Shown: positions 45,167-55,122 of the stretch, in pieces | Position numbering within the stretch: position 1 is the first letter of the stretch | How the letters are laid out: every line of letters starts with the position of its first letter | NCBI GenBank assembly: GCA_002441545.1 | Contig: DJWL01000012.1 | Coordinates: 17,240-81,239, forward strand | From: Flavobacteriaceae bacterium UBA6231 | GTDB lineage: Bacteria; Bacteroidota; Bacteroidia; Flavobacteriales; Flavobacteriaceae | DNA: 64,000 bases | Reading direction: 5' to 3' | Translations under genes and position numbers: made by a program | Notes under the pieces: model-generated | Seen by the model: only the letters and a program-made list of their open reading frames with translations | Database searches by the model: none | What the model was told of the DNA's origin: nothing

Positions 45167-46839
45167 TATTCTTTAGGTTTAATAAGTTCTACTGAATTTA
45201 AAATACGCTCTACTATTTGGGCTGTATACACATCGCCTTCTCTCCAAGATAAAATAACCTCTTGAATTACATTGTTAGAGTTAAAAGCAAGTATAATATA
45301 ATTCCCTCTTGATAGATTTTCAGTTGATCCAAAAGGAAAATCAGCATTTCCATAAGTTTTCAATCCTTCAGCACCATTTGGTGTTACAAATTGTTTGTCT
45401 TTAACAATGATGTTTTGAACACCACTTTTCTCCAATGTTTTAATGTTATTTTCAACTACTTGTTTTAAATCTACTTTACTTTCTTCTTTTTTATCTCCTT
45501 GAGGTTTCACTATGGAAGTTGCCACTACAATATTAAAACGCTCTATTAAACTACCATACCCAAACATGGTTACTTGAGCTTGTTGAGCCACTTCTTTAGG
45601 TAATTCTGGTGAGATGCGTTTTAATACTTTTGGTGTTGAAATGGTTATTGGTGGCACACCATAATCACTTGTTACCCATTCGCCTTCAAGCAGTTCTAAA
45701 CTATTATTTCCTATGATAGTATCCTTAACATAGCTAAATCCATATTTAATGCCGAAACCAACAAATGTCGCCATTAATAGAAATACACATACCGCAACAG
45801 TTATTAGAATTTTTTTACGCTTTTCTTTTCTTTCTAATTCTTCTCTGTATTTTTCATCAAGTAGTTTTTCTTCTTGAGAAGCTTCAGGTAACACTTCTTT
45901 AACATGGTCAATTTCTACATCAATCGTTTTTCTGTCTAATTCTGCCAAAGATATATCTGGTTTAGACTTAGCAAATTTCACCAAATCGGCACGCTTCAAA
46001 ATACTTTCTATGTTTTTTATAGTTTCTTTGCTTAAATCTATTTGGTTTGCTTCTTTTAATAATCTCAATCTATTTATAAGCTCATCGGTTGTGCTTTCCA
46101 TAGAATGGTCATACACTTTTTCATCTAAATACTTTCTAATAATAAGTGTTAACTCAGAATAGTATTCTTTAAATTCTTCATGCTTTAAATAAGGGCTATC
46201 TTCTAATTTTTTCAAAGCTAGTTTCGCTCTGTCATAAGGAGGAAGTAAAGCAATTTTTTCTTCTTCTGTAAGTGGTTTTTTTCGCCATAAAAACCAATAT
46301 AATAAAGCAGCAACAACACCTAATGCCATTAGCACATAGAGTAAATATTTCCACCATTGACTAGCAGATTTCTCAACTTCTATAATTGGTTTAATATCGT
46401 AAAGTCCTTGTTTTGTAGAATCAACCAAAATATTTCTAACCACAACTTTCAAAGAATCTGTAAAAAACGTTTTGTCGCCTATAATAATTTTTTGTGGAGG
46501 AATTGTATAAGCTCCGGAATCGAATTGTGTTAATCCGTATTTTTTTATGAGATTATATTTGTCATTCTGTTTAAGCGTATCTGTTTTATAAGAATCAATC
46601 ATCTCTAAAGGCATAAATGACTGCCCCTCGGGAAACACCACAAGATTTGTTGTATCTGTTTCTACCTGGATTTTATAAGTGACTTGTGCTCCAATTTTTA
46701 TTGATGTTGAATCTATCGATGCTTTTACTTGAGAAAACGATACTAAAGAATATAGAAAAAACAATACAAACAAAATACCCAAAGACGGAGAACCGAAAAT
46801 GGATGATTTTTTATTTATAAATCTGAAATTGTAATTCAT
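45166..46839 (-). CDS. Bat-locus BatD-like/DUF4381-like membrane protein
   Basis: 557 aa from ATG 46839; the longer reading frame to 46911 overlaps the DUF58 gene and lacks a signal at its front, so it is rejected. Signal peptide ~15-37, a BatD-like beta domain (to ~160), a helix (~165-185) followed by a DUF4381-like cytoplasmic segment (PPYDRAKLALKKL), a second helix (~345-370) and a C-terminal periplasmic domain of ~180 residues that I do not recognise (SYVKDTIIGNNSLELLEGEW onward). Lies between DUF58 and batA in the operon. Confidence 0.8.
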   Translation of the reverse strand: MNYNFRFINKKSSIFGSPSLGILFVLFFLYSLVSFSQVKASIDSTSIKIGAQVTYKIQVETDTTNLVVFPEGQSFMPLEMIDSYKTDTLKQNDKYNLIKKYGLTQFDSGAYTIPPQKIIIGDKTFFTDSLKVVVRNILVDSTKQGLYDIKPIIEVEKSASQWWKYLLYVLMALGVVAALLYWFLWRKKPLTEEEKIALLPPYDRAKLALKKLEDSPYLKHEEFKEYYSELTLIIRKYLDEKVYDHSMESTTDELINRLRLLKEANQIDLSKETIKNIESILKRADLVKFAKSKPDISLAELDRKTIDVEIDHVKEVLPEASQEEKLLDEKYREELERKEKRKKILITVAVCVFLLMATFVGFGIKYGFSYVKDTIIGNNSLELLEGEWVTSDYGVPPITISTPKVLKRISPELPKEVAQQAQVTMFGYGSLIERFNIVVATSIVKPQGDKKEESKVDLKQVVENNIKTLEKSGVQNIIVKDKQFVTPNGAEGLKTYGNADFPFGSTENLSRGNYIILAFNSNNVIQEVILSWREGDVYTAQIVERILNSVELIKPKE

Positions 46840-46846
46840 AGATTGT

Positions 46847-47713
46847 TTATGCTCTTGCTTTAAAATATCCCAATAATTTTTTAACATAACTTTCATCAAC
46901 ACGGCAATCAATAGCTCCTGCCCCTGATTTTGAAAAACTATCTTTATAATAATCTACACGTTCACGATAGTATTTTGCATAATTAAGTCTAACTTTTTTT
47001 GATGCTGTGTTTACCAACATAAGCTCTCCTGTTTCGCCATCTTGCATTTGTACCATTCCTAAATTTGGAATACTTTCTTCACGCTTATCATACACGCGTA
47101 TGCCTGTAACATCATGTTTTTTTGATGCTATTTTCATGGTATGTTGAAAATCGTCTGCAATAAAATCAGAAAGCACAAAAACAATGGCTTTTTTCTTCAT
47201 CACGCTAGACAAAAACTTTAAGGCTTCTGCAATGTTAGTCTCTTTGCTTTGAGGTTCAAATTCAATAAGTTCTCGAATAATTCTTAGTACATGAGAACGC
47301 CCTTTTTTTGGTGGAATATAAAGCTCAATTTTATCAGAAAACAGAATTAAACCAATTTTATCATTATTTTGAGTTGCAGAAAAGGCTAAGGTTGCGGCTA
47401 TTTCTGTAACCACCTCGTTTTTAAATTGCTGTTGTGTTCCAAAAAATTCAGATCCAGAAATATCTACCATTAACAACATGGTTAATTCGCGCTCTTCTTC
47501 AAAAACTTTTATAAAAGGTTCGCTATATCTAGCTGTAACATTCCAATCAATATTTCTTACATCATCACCATATTGATATTGCCTAACTTCACTAAAAGTC
47601 ATACCTCGCCCTTTAAAGGTAGAATGGTATTCGCCTCCAAATATATGATCAGACAACCTGCGTGTCTTAATCTCTATTTTTCGTACTTTTTTTAGTAATT
47701 CCTTAGTGTCCAT
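46847..47713 (-). CDS. DUF58-family protein of the Bat locus
   Basis: 288 aa from ATG 47713 (an upstream TTG adds two residues). Carries the DUF58 signature YQYGDDVRNIDWNVTARYSE (central part) and a VWA-like fold with MVDISGS and FVLSDFIADD. Cytosolic partner of MoxR ATPases in many bacteria. Follows moxR by 76 bp and precedes the BatD-like gene by 7 bp. Confidence 0.93.
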   Translation of the reverse strand: MDTKELLKKVRKIEIKTRRLSDHIFGGEYHSTFKGRGMTFSEVRQYQYGDDVRNIDWNVTARYSEPFIKVFEEERELTMLLMVDISGSEFFGTQQQFKNEVVTEIAATLAFSATQNNDKIGLILFSDKIELYIPPKKGRSHVLRIIRELIEFEPQSKETNIAEALKFLSSVMKKKAIVFVLSDFIADDFQHTMKIASKKHDVTGIRVYDKREESIPNLGMVQMQDGETGELMLVNTASKKVRLNYAKYYRERVDYYKDSFSKSGAGAIDCRVDESYVKKLLGYFKARA

Positions 47714-47762
47714 TTTCAATTGTCTATTGAATATTTATTATTGATTAATTTTCACTTAATAA

Positions 47763-47789
47763 TCAATTGTCAATTATCAATTGTCAATT
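47763..47789. repeat. Short direct/inverted repeat TCAATTGTCAATT
   Basis: Two copies of TCAATTGTCAATT separated by A (47763-47775 and 47777-47789), directly after the moxR stop. CAATTG is itself palindromic, so several small hairpins can form. Possible RNA-processing or slippage site; no further role seen. Confidence 0.4.
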
Positions 47790-48794
47790 TTAAGGTACTT
47801 CTATTTCGTTTACAATTTTGTTGATGATATCAACTGAAGTTACATTTTCAGCTTCGGCTTCATAGGTAAGACCTATTCTGTGTCTCAATACATCATAAAC
47901 AACTGCTCTAACATCTTCTGGAATAACATAACCACGACGTTTAATAAAAGCATAACATTTGGCCGCAACTGCTAAATTAATACTACCACGAGGAGAAGCT
48001 CCAAAAGAAATTAAAGGTTTTAAATCGGGAAGTTTATATTTTTCAGGATAACGAGTAGCAAAAACAATATCAAGAATATATTTTTCAATTTTCTCATCCA
48101 TGTAAACCTCTCTAACTGCTTTTTGAGCTTTCAATATTTGATCAATTGAAACGACTGAGTTTACTGTATCATAACCTCCTTTTAAGTTAGCACGAACTAT
48201 CATTTGTTCTTCTTCAATTTTTGGATAGTCAATGACTGTTTTCAACATAAACCTGTCAACTTGAGCTTCTGGTAATGGATATGTTCCTTCTTGCTCAACA
48301 GGGTTTTGAGTTGCCATAACTAAAAATGGTTTGTCAAGAATAAACGTTTCGTCACCAATGGTCACTTGTTTTTCCTGCATAGCTTCAAGTAAAGCAGACT
48401 GAACCTTTGCCGGCGCTCTGTTAATCTCATCAGCTAATACAAAATTTGCGAAAATTGGTCCTTTTTTAATTGAAAAATCATTAACCTTTATGTTATAAAT
48501 CAATGTTCCTGTAACATCAGCAGGTAATAAATCCGGAGTAAACTGTATTCTACTAAACGACCCATCAATAGCCTTTGCTAACGTATTAATAGCTAATGTT
48601 TTTGCCAAACCTGGAACACCTTCGAGTAATATATGCCCTTGTCCAAGCAAACCTATAAGCAAACGTTCAACCATATGCTTTTGACCTACAATAACTTTGT
48701 TCATTTCAAGCATTAGCAAATCAACAAAAGCGCTTTCCTTTTCTATCTTCTCATTAATAGTCTTAATATCAATTATACCTGTTTCTTCCATCAT
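47790..48794 (-). CDS. moxR: MoxR-family AAA ATPase
   Basis: 334 aa. Walker A GVPGLAKT (59-66), Walker B and arm FVLADEINRAPAKVQSALLE, sensor ATQNPVEQEGTYPLPEAQ and RFMLK. MoxR AAA+ chaperone that acts on VWA proteins, here most likely BatA/BatB. First gene of the Bat operon, with a good promoter directly upstream. ATG at 48794; the next codon is also ATG. Confidence 0.95.
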   Translation of the reverse strand: MMEETGIIDIKTINEKIEKESAFVDLLMLEMNKVIVGQKHMVERLLIGLLGQGHILLEGVPGLAKTLAINTLAKAIDGSFSRIQFTPDLLPADVTGTLIYNIKVNDFSIKKGPIFANFVLADEINRAPAKVQSALLEAMQEKQVTIGDETFILDKPFLVMATQNPVEQEGTYPLPEAQVDRFMLKTVIDYPKIEEEQMIVRANLKGGYDTVNSVVSIDQILKAQKAVREVYMDEKIEKYILDIVFATRYPEKYKLPDLKPLISFGASPRGSINLAVAAKCYAFIKRRGYVIPEDVRAVVYDVLRHRIGLTYEAEAENVTSVDIINKIVNEIEVP

Positions 48795-48814
48795 TTTTAA
48801 AATTTTTTAAAGCC

Positions 48815-48846
48815 CGAATATAGCACGCTTATTTGAGCATTGCAAA
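48815..48846 (-). promoter_or_regulatory. Promoter of the moxR-bat operon
   Basis: Minus-strand TTTG (48843-48846), 20-bp spacer, TATATTCG (48815-48822), one base off TAnnTTTG; about 20 bp ahead of the ATG. Confidence 0.5.
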
Positions 48847-48922
48847 TTGTTAAAATTTTAAATGGTATGATGTTAACAATTGGTTAAAATATTTTGGACT
48901 TTCAGTTAATAATAGGTTAAAA

Positions 48923-48955
48923 ACAAAGGGCAACATCAATGATGTTGCCCTTTGT
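48923..48955 (-). terminator. Intrinsic terminator of the DUF4382 gene
   Basis: Perfect 16-bp arms ACAAAGGGCAACATCA (48923-48938) and its complement (48940-48955) around one base, 22 bp after the stop at 48978. Confidence 0.8.
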
Positions 48956-48977
48956 AATGGATATAATTATTTTAATA

Positions 48978-50111
48978 TTATTCTGCCACTAAAGTAATAG
49001 GGTCTAAAACTGTTTCGGTATTAGCCTCTACAACTACATCTGTAGAACTGTCTTTAGTATAATCTTGTGAAATATAACCTGTAGCACTAATGGTTACTGT
49101 GTAAGTTCCAACTGGAATGCCTTCAATAAGAAACTCTCCAGCTTCATTTGAATCCATTGTTGCAACAACATTCTCTGTATCTTTTTCTTTTACGGTAACC
49201 GTTACAACAATATCATTTGTTACATCGCCACTAATTGAACCTGGTTTCATAGTTAGTTGAATTGGATCTGCAATAGTTGTTATTTCACCATTAACCACAG
49301 ATACTCCAGTGGCTATTCCTTCAGCATAAATAGATTCTGAATCTATTGGTGTTGCAATAACATCGTAAGTTCCACCTGGAACACCCCATAAAGCAAAAGC
49401 ACCTGTTTCATCTGTATTCGCTGAAATAATAAAATCATCATCAGTTTCTGGTGTTCCCATATCATCTACCAATACAGATACCACTGAAGGAACATCATTT
49501 GGTTGAACCGTTCCTTCTATAATGCCTGAACTTACTTCTGCACTAGCATAAAGTACTGGTTTTAAAATAATATTATCTGAATTACCTGCCATAACAATTG
49601 ATTTATCTACATCAAAATCTAAGACATAATTATAAGTAAAGCCTTCTTCTATAACAGCATTTACTTTAACTTTTAATCCTGATTGTTGTGCGCTTGGTGT
49701 TTTTAATTCAAAAGTTTCTGGCTCATCAGAATCATTTCTAATGACAATTGTATTGCCATCTCCTAACACTAAACGTATTTGTTTTAAAGTTCCAACAGGA
49801 ATTGGGAAACGGTCTACCAATACTTCATTGATGCCTCCTGTAAGATTCAATAAATTAATAGGGCCAGTCTTAATCATATCTAAATCAATCCAACCATTGT
49901 CATCCTCACTATCGTCCATTTTAATCATAACCCCAACAACGTTAACATTAACTTCTTCAAAATCTCCAGGAGAATCGACCAATTTAATCGAAATTGTAGG
50001 AGCATCTAAAGACATTTTATCAGATTCGGAATCCTTGCATCCAAAAACGGACAACATTAAAAGCGATAGTAATAATGATTTTAATCTAATTAAAGTTTTC
50101 ATAGTTTTCAT
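48978..50111 (-). CDS. DUF4382 lipoprotein with carboxypeptidase-like repeats
   Basis: 377 aa (or 374 from the ATG at 50102). Lipobox VFGC (C25), a DUF4382 domain at ~38-195 (VKLVDSPGDFEEVNVNV pattern), then two CarboxypepD_reg-like beta units (~200-290 and ~295-370; GAFALWGVPGGTYDV and GEFLIEGIPVGTYTV are the matching signatures). Envelope lipoprotein with no known ligand. Its own terminator separates it from moxR. Confidence 0.88.
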   Translation of the reverse strand: MKTMKTLIRLKSLLLSLLMLSVFGCKDSESDKMSLDAPTISIKLVDSPGDFEEVNVNVVGVMIKMDDSEDDNGWIDLDMIKTGPINLLNLTGGINEVLVDRFPIPVGTLKQIRLVLGDGNTIVIRNDSDEPETFELKTPSAQQSGLKVKVNAVIEEGFTYNYVLDFDVDKSIVMAGNSDNIILKPVLYASAEVSSGIIEGTVQPNDVPSVVSVLVDDMGTPETDDDFIISANTDETGAFALWGVPGGTYDVIATPIDSESIYAEGIATGVSVVNGEITTIADPIQLTMKPGSISGDVTNDIVVTVTVKEKDTENVVATMDSNEAGEFLIEGIPVGTYTVTISATGYISQDYTKDSSTDVVVEANTETVLDPITLVAE

Positions 50112-50333
50112 AGTTTTTTATATTTACTCGAAGTTCGTTAATTATATACGCAGTCTTTTTATAAATTGGATTACCTCTTTCGGAAAAAATTCTTATCTAC
50201 CTGACAGATAGAACCCTACAAGAACTTTTTTAACAACTGCAATTCGTGTTTTTTATAAATACAAAAACAATTATACAATTTTATATCGCTTTTGAGTATT
50301 TTTATATACGAATTGCATAAAAATCTATATAAA

Positions 50334-51086
50334 ATGAGTAAAACAGCTTTAGTTACTGGTGCAACAAGTGGCATAGGAAAAGCAACAGCTTATGAATTTG
50401 CCAAACACGGAATTCAATTAGTCATTTGCGGAAGAAGACAAGAACGCCTTGAAGCCATTAAAAAAGAACTCGGACCTCTAACCAAAGTCTGCACTTTACA
50501 ATTTGATGTTAGAGATAAACATCAGGTTGAAAAAGCCATTGCATCATTGCCAAATGAATTCAAAAAAATTGACATTCTAATAAATAACGCAGGAAACGCA
50601 CATGGCTTAGATCCTATACAAAGTGGGAGTCTTGATGATTGGGATGCCATGATGGATATTAATGTAAAAGGATTGCTTTATGTGAGTAAAGCAGTAATTC
50701 CTCAAATGACTGAAAGACAATCAGGGCATATTATTAATATTGGTTCGTCAGCAGGAAAAGAAGTATATGCAAAAGGTAATGTGTATTGTGGCAGCAAACA
50801 CGCTGTTTTAGCTATAACCGAAGGTATGCGAATTGATTTAAATCCGTTTGGAATTAAGGTTGGTGCTGTAAATCCTGGATTGGTGGAAACCGAATTTTCT
50901 AAAGTACGCTTTAAAGGTGATAAAATTGCAGATACTGTTTATAAAGGTTTTAAAGCCTTACAAGCTGAAGATATTGCAGAGATCATTTACTTTGTAATAT
51001 CAAGACCATACCATGTAAATATTGCCGATTTATTAGTATTCCCAACGGCTCAGGCTAATAGTACAACATTGAAAAAGAATACATAA
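50334..51086 (+). CDS. Short-chain dehydrogenase/reductase (YdfG-like)
   Basis: 250 aa from ATG 50334; an in-frame TTG at 50292 would add 14 residues without conservation. TGATSGIGKA cofactor loop, NNAGNAHG, catalytic SSAG and Y-C-G-S-K. Oxidises or reduces a small hydroxy/keto compound; YdfG-type enzymes act on 3-hydroxy acids such as L-allo-threonine or serine. Followed after 29 bp by the AlbA_2 gene on the same strand. Confidence 0.9.
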   Translation: MSKTALVTGATSGIGKATAYEFAKHGIQLVICGRRQERLEAIKKELGPLTKVCTLQFDVRDKHQVEKAIASLPNEFKKIDILINNAGNAHGLDPIQSGSLDDWDAMMDINVKGLLYVSKAVIPQMTERQSGHIINIGSSAGKEVYAKGNVYCGSKHAVLAITEGMRIDLNPFGIKVGAVNPGLVETEFSKVRFKGDKIADTVYKGFKALQAEDIAEIIYFVISRPYHVNIADLLVFPTAQANSTTLKKNT

Positions 51087-51115
51087 AAAGATGTTGCCAA
51101 CATTGAAAAAAAATT

Positions 51116-52249
51116 ATGATCAATAAACGCCTACTCATAAAGCATCTTTTAGCTCATAATGATGAAAACAGTTTTTATGATAAAAAACGTAGGATTGATA
51201 TTAGCCATAAAGAAGGAAAAGCAAAGTTTTTAAAGCATATTTGCGCCTTATCAAACAGCAACCCAAAAAACAACTCTTACATTGTGATTGGTGTTGACGA
51301 TGAAGATAATAATATTGTTGGTGTAGACTTTTTTGATGACAGTAAAATACAAAACCTCATCAATGCATACCTAACCAATCCTCCTATTGTTCAATATGAA
51401 AACATTCCATTTCCACACTTACCAGATGACAAAGTAGTGGGTTTAGTAACTATTAGACCTATTGATAAAATTACATCTCTCAGAAAAAATATTTGGAAAT
51501 ATTACGGCGGTTCTGTTTTTTTTAGAGATGGAAGTATGAGTATGCCAAAAATTTTTGATGTTGAAATAAAAGATATCAACTCAAAAATTGTCGAAGCCAT
51601 TGAAAACAATGCCCAAAATAACATAGAACATACGCTTAATGGCGTTTTTGATTTTATGAATAAGCGAAAAGATTACAATCCACAGTATAAAGTGTTTAAA
51701 GAATATTTTGTGGTATGTTGGGCAGGTCAAAAAAAGGTTGTAAAAGAGGAAACATTTTTCTCTAGAGTTGATATTGAACTGGTAAACGAACAAGTACGAT
51801 TGTTTTTTTCGACTTTAGATGAAGTTTCAATAAGTTATGAAGAAAATTATTTCAAAATCATTGAATACGTCAATCTTGGTTTGCAAAACAATAATAAATA
51901 CTATCAACTTGAAGAAACCATAATACATTTTGAAAATAATGCGAATTATACCATTGAAACAAAACTATTGTTTTATCCACCACAATATGATAAAAAAACA
52001 TTACATCATATTTACAACACTAATAATGCTATTTTAGAGAAGCTTAAAAAAGGATTGACGCTTTCAAAAATGGAAGCGTTAGATTTGAAAAATTTACCTG
52101 CCACTTATTTGATTTGCTATCTGAACTTGTTTCATGATGCCATTGATAAACTTAACGAATCCAGACCTTTTTTGAAAAACTATAGTGAAGAAATTTACAA
52201 CTCTTACAAAGAGTCTATAAGGATTTTAAGAAAAGTAAAATACAGCTAA
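51116..52249 (+). CDS. AlbA_2/Schlafen-like domain protein
   Basis: 377 aa. N-terminal AlbA_2 domain (~residues 20-120: GKAKFLKHICALSNSN, YIVIGVDDEDNNIVGVD, LVTIRPI), a fold often found in transcription or RNA-linked proteins and close to Schlafen cores. The remaining ~230 residues are helical and unassigned. No toxin or nuclease residues stand out. Function unknown; could be regulatory. Confidence 0.8.
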   Translation: MINKRLLIKHLLAHNDENSFYDKKRRIDISHKEGKAKFLKHICALSNSNPKNNSYIVIGVDDEDNNIVGVDFFDDSKIQNLINAYLTNPPIVQYENIPFPHLPDDKVVGLVTIRPIDKITSLRKNIWKYYGGSVFFRDGSMSMPKIFDVEIKDINSKIVEAIENNAQNNIEHTLNGVFDFMNKRKDYNPQYKVFKEYFVVCWAGQKKVVKEETFFSRVDIELVNEQVRLFFSTLDEVSISYEENYFKIIEYVNLGLQNNNKYYQLEETIIHFENNANYTIETKLLFYPPQYDKKTLHHIYNTNNAILEKLKKGLTLSKMEALDLKNLPATYLICYLNLFHDAIDKLNESRPFLKNYSEEIYNSYKESIRILRKVKYS

Positions 52250-52284
52250 AATTCAAATTATATTTAACTATAACTTAACATTAA

Positions 52285-52329
52285 AATAGCATCACAAATC
52301 AATCTTTTTTCGATTTTTGTAATGCTATT
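52285..52329. terminator. Terminator between convergent genes
   Basis: Stem AATAGCAT/ATGCTATT extended by ACAAA/TTTGT after one mismatch (52285-52297 with 52316-52329), A/T-rich flanks; lies between the AlbA_2 gene and the convergent aldehyde dehydrogenase. Confidence 0.6.
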
Positions 52330-52404
52330 AATCAATTATAAACTAAACCTTGTCTCTCCCGAAAAAAATCGGCATTGAAGCAGGGTTTTTTATTTCACTC
52401 TAAT

Positions 52405-53958
52405 TTATAAATCAAACTTGATTCCTTGAGCTAATGGTAACTCAGTGGTATAGTTTATAGTGTTTGTTTGACGTCTCATATATACTTTCCATGCATCAGA
52501 ACCTGATTCTCTGCCTCCACCTGTTTCTTTTTCACCTCCAAAGGCACCACCAATTTCAGCGCCTGATGTTCCTATATTTACATTAGCTATTCCACAATCT
52601 GAACCTTGAACTGATAAGAAACGTTCGGCTTCGCGTAAGTTATTAGTCATAATTGCTGAACTTAATCCTTGTACAACACCGTTTTGAATTTCTATGGCAT
52701 TTTCAACATTTCCTGAATATTTTAATAAATATAAAACAGGTGCAAACGTTTCATGCTGAACAATTTTAAAATGTGGTTTTGCTTCAGCAATAGCAGGTTT
52801 TACATAGCATCCGCTTTCATAACCTTCTCCGGTAAGCACGCCTCCTTCAACCAAAATTGTTCCTCCTTCTTCTACTACACTCATCAATGCTTTTTGATAC
52901 ATTTTAACGGCATCAGTATCAATTAATGGTCCAACATGATTGGTTTCGTCTAACGGATTTCCTATTCGTAATTGTTTATAGGCATCTGTAACTGCTGTTT
53001 TAACTTTGTCGTAAATAGCCTCATGAATAATCAATCTTCGTGTACTTGTACAACGTTGACCTGCGGTTCCAACTGCTCCAAAAACTGCTCCAATAACAGT
53101 CATTTTAATGTCGGCATCTGGTGTTACAATAATGGCATTGTTCCCTCCTAATTCCAATAATGATTTTCCTAAACGTCCAGCCACTTCTTGAGCTACAATT
53201 TTCCCCATTCTTGTGGATCCTGTTGCAGAAATTAATGGTACACGATTATCTTTTGTCATAAATTCTCCAACTCTGTAATCTCCATTAATCAAACAAGAAA
53301 TTCCTTCTGGCAACTTGTTTTTCGCAAAAACTTCAGCTACTATATTTTGACATGCAATGCCACATAATGGCGCTTTTTCACTAGGTTTCCAAACACAAAC
53401 ATCTCCACAAATCCATGATAAGGCTGTATTCCAAGACCAAACAGCAACTGGAAAATTAAATGCAGAAATAATTCCAACAACACCAAGTGGATGATATTGT
53501 TCATACATTCTATGTCCTGGACGTTCACTGTGCATGGTTAACCCATGTAGTTGGCGAGAAAGTCCAACAGCAAAATCACAGATATCAATCATTTCCTGAA
53601 CTTCTCCCAAGCCTTCTTGAAGGCTTTTCCCCATTTCATAAGAAACTAATTTGCCTAAAGCTTGTTTTTTCTCTCTTAATTTATCACCAAACTGTCTTAC
53701 AATCTCACCTCTTTGAGGTGCTGGCGTAGTTCTCCAAATTTTAAATGCATTTGTAGCAGCATCCATAACTTTTTCGTAATCTTCCTTTGTTGTGGTTTTA
53801 ACCTTCCCTATTAATTGACCATCCACTGGTGAATAGGATTCTAAAATATCGCCATTAGAAAAAGAAAGAGAACCTGTTGATGATCCCTCGTTGATATCTT
53901 TTACACCTAATTGATTTAATGCTTGTTTTATTCCGAAATCGGTAGCAGTAGCTTCCAT
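52405..53958 (-). CDS. ALDH7-type aldehyde dehydrogenase
   Basis: 517 aa. NAD site FNFPVAVWSWN and WKPSEKAPL, glutamate LELGGNN, catalytic cysteine in GTAGQRCTSTRRL, and FGGEKETGGGRESGSDAWK near the end. Closest by memory to alpha-aminoadipic semialdehyde dehydrogenase (antiquitin, ALDH7), which oxidises lysine-derived semialdehyde and betaine-type aldehydes. Monocistronic, with a TATATTTG box ~62 bp before the ATG. Confidence 0.9.
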   Translation of the reverse strand: MEATATDFGIKQALNQLGVKDINEGSSTGSLSFSNGDILESYSPVDGQLIGKVKTTTKEDYEKVMDAATNAFKIWRTTPAPQRGEIVRQFGDKLREKKQALGKLVSYEMGKSLQEGLGEVQEMIDICDFAVGLSRQLHGLTMHSERPGHRMYEQYHPLGVVGIISAFNFPVAVWSWNTALSWICGDVCVWKPSEKAPLCGIACQNIVAEVFAKNKLPEGISCLINGDYRVGEFMTKDNRVPLISATGSTRMGKIVAQEVAGRLGKSLLELGGNNAIIVTPDADIKMTVIGAVFGAVGTAGQRCTSTRRLIIHEAIYDKVKTAVTDAYKQLRIGNPLDETNHVGPLIDTDAVKMYQKALMSVVEEGGTILVEGGVLTGEGYESGCYVKPAIAEAKPHFKIVQHETFAPVLYLLKYSGNVENAIEIQNGVVQGLSSAIMTNNLREAERFLSVQGSDCGIANVNIGTSGAEIGGAFGGEKETGGGRESGSDAWKVYMRRQTNTINYTTELPLAQGIKFDL

Positions 53959-54019
53959 ATATGCTTGTTTTTTACGAATTATTTAATTTTGTTGTAAAGG
54001 TACTAATAAAAAGTTGTTT

Positions 54020-54027
54020 CAAATATA
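54020..54027 (-). promoter_or_regulatory. TATATTTG box upstream of the ALDH gene
   Basis: Minus-strand TATATTTG, full -7 consensus, giving a ~55-nt leader; no -33 TTTG at the usual distance. Confidence 0.35.
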
Positions 54028-54081
54028 GACTTAGTTTTTAAAAAATGTAACTTTAAACCTTACTTTAAATTTCTTTTAACA

Positions 54082-55122
54082 ATGAAAAATTTATTTGTTT
54101 CAATATTAATTTTCACGATTTTGATTGGTTGTAAAAAAGTGAACGATCCAGTAGAATCAAAATTAATACTGGAGAAACAAAATGAGTTTGCAATTGTAAT
54201 CCATGGTGGTGCAGGAACCATTTTAAAAAAGAACCTGTCTCCTGAAAAAGAAGCAGAATACAAGGCAAAATTAGAAGAAGCTATAAGAGCAGGATATATT
54301 ATTTTAAAAAATGGAGGCAATAGTATTGATGCTGTTCAAAAAGCCATAAATATTATGGAAGATTCTCCTCTGTTTAATGCTGGTAAAGGTGCTGTTTTTA
54401 CCAATGCGGGAACAAATGAACATGACGCCTCTATAATGGATGGAAAAACGCTAAATGCAGGAGCATCGGCTGGAACAAAAACAGTAAGAAACCCTATTAA
54501 TTTAGCAAGAACCATTATGGATAATTCTCCTCATGTGATGCTTTCAGGAAATGGAGCAGAAGAATTTGCTGTTGAACAAGGTTTACAAATTGTTGATCCA
54601 AGTTATTTTTATACCGAAAACAGATTTCAATCACTTCAAAAAATTAAAAACAGTGAACAAAGTTCTAAAAAACTAGGATTTTATGACCCACCCATTAAAG
54701 ATTCAAAGTTTGGGACTGTTGGTTGTGTCGCATTAGATAAAAATGGAAATCTAGCTGCGGGAACTTCTACTGGAGGTATGACAAATAAACGCTGGGGACG
54801 TATTGGTGATGCCCCTATTATTGGTGCTGGAACTTATGCTAATAACAACACCTGTGCTGTATCAAGTACAGGTTGGGGAGAATTTTTTATTAGAACTGTT
54901 GTAGCTCATGATATTTCGGCTTTAATGGAATACAAAGGTCTTTCATTAAGTGAAGCAGCAAAAGAGGTTATTCAGAAAAAAATACCTGAACTTGGTGGTG
55001 ATGGTGGCATTATTGCTGTTGACAAACAAGGAAATATGGTTATGGAATTTAACACTGCTGGTATGTACAGGGCAACCATGAATGATAAAGGAGAACTTTA
55101 TATTGGAATTTACAATGAATAA
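54082..55122 (+). CDS. Isoaspartyl peptidase/L-asparaginase lipoprotein
   Basis: 346 aa Ntn-hydrolase. Lipoprotein signal with C17 (LIGC); HGGAG (41-45) and the autocleavage site DSKFGTVGC with catalytic T212, plus AAGTSTGGMTNKRWGRIGDA (substrate loop). The precursor self-cleaves before T212 into alpha and beta chains and hydrolyses isoaspartyl dipeptides or asparagine. The lipoprotein signal places it in the periplasm. Its last codons overlap the next gene by eight bases. Confidence 0.92.
   Translation: MKNLFVSILIFTILIGCKKVNDPVESKLILEKQNEFAIVIHGGAGTILKKNLSPEKEAEYKAKLEEAIRAGYIILKNGGNSIDAVQKAINIMEDSPLFNAGKGAVFTNAGTNEHDASIMDGKTLNAGASAGTKTVRNPINLARTIMDNSPHVMLSGNGAEEFAVEQGLQIVDPSYFYTENRFQSLQKIKNSEQSSKKLGFYDPPIKDSKFGTVGCVALDKNGNLAAGTSTGGMTNKRWGRIGDAPIIGAGTYANNNTCAVSSTGWGEFFIRTVVAHDISALMEYKGLSLSEAAKEVIQKKIPELGGDGGIIAVDKQGNMVMEFNTAGMYRATMNDKGELYIGIYNE

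Noticed and set aside
46840..46911. Longer start of the Bat-locus hybrid gene
   Set aside because: It would overlap the end of the DUF58 gene and hide the signal peptide; ATG 46839, 7 bp after the DUF58 stop, fits better.
49741..50211. 156-aa plus-strand open frame
   Set aside because: Antisense to the DUF4382 lipoprotein; Ser/Thr/Pro-rich pattern typical of a complement frame, with no start signals.
50197..50211. CTACCTG-A-CAGATAG imperfect palindrome
   Set aside because: Short, one mismatch, no second copy and no matching promoter; could be chance in a 222-bp gap.
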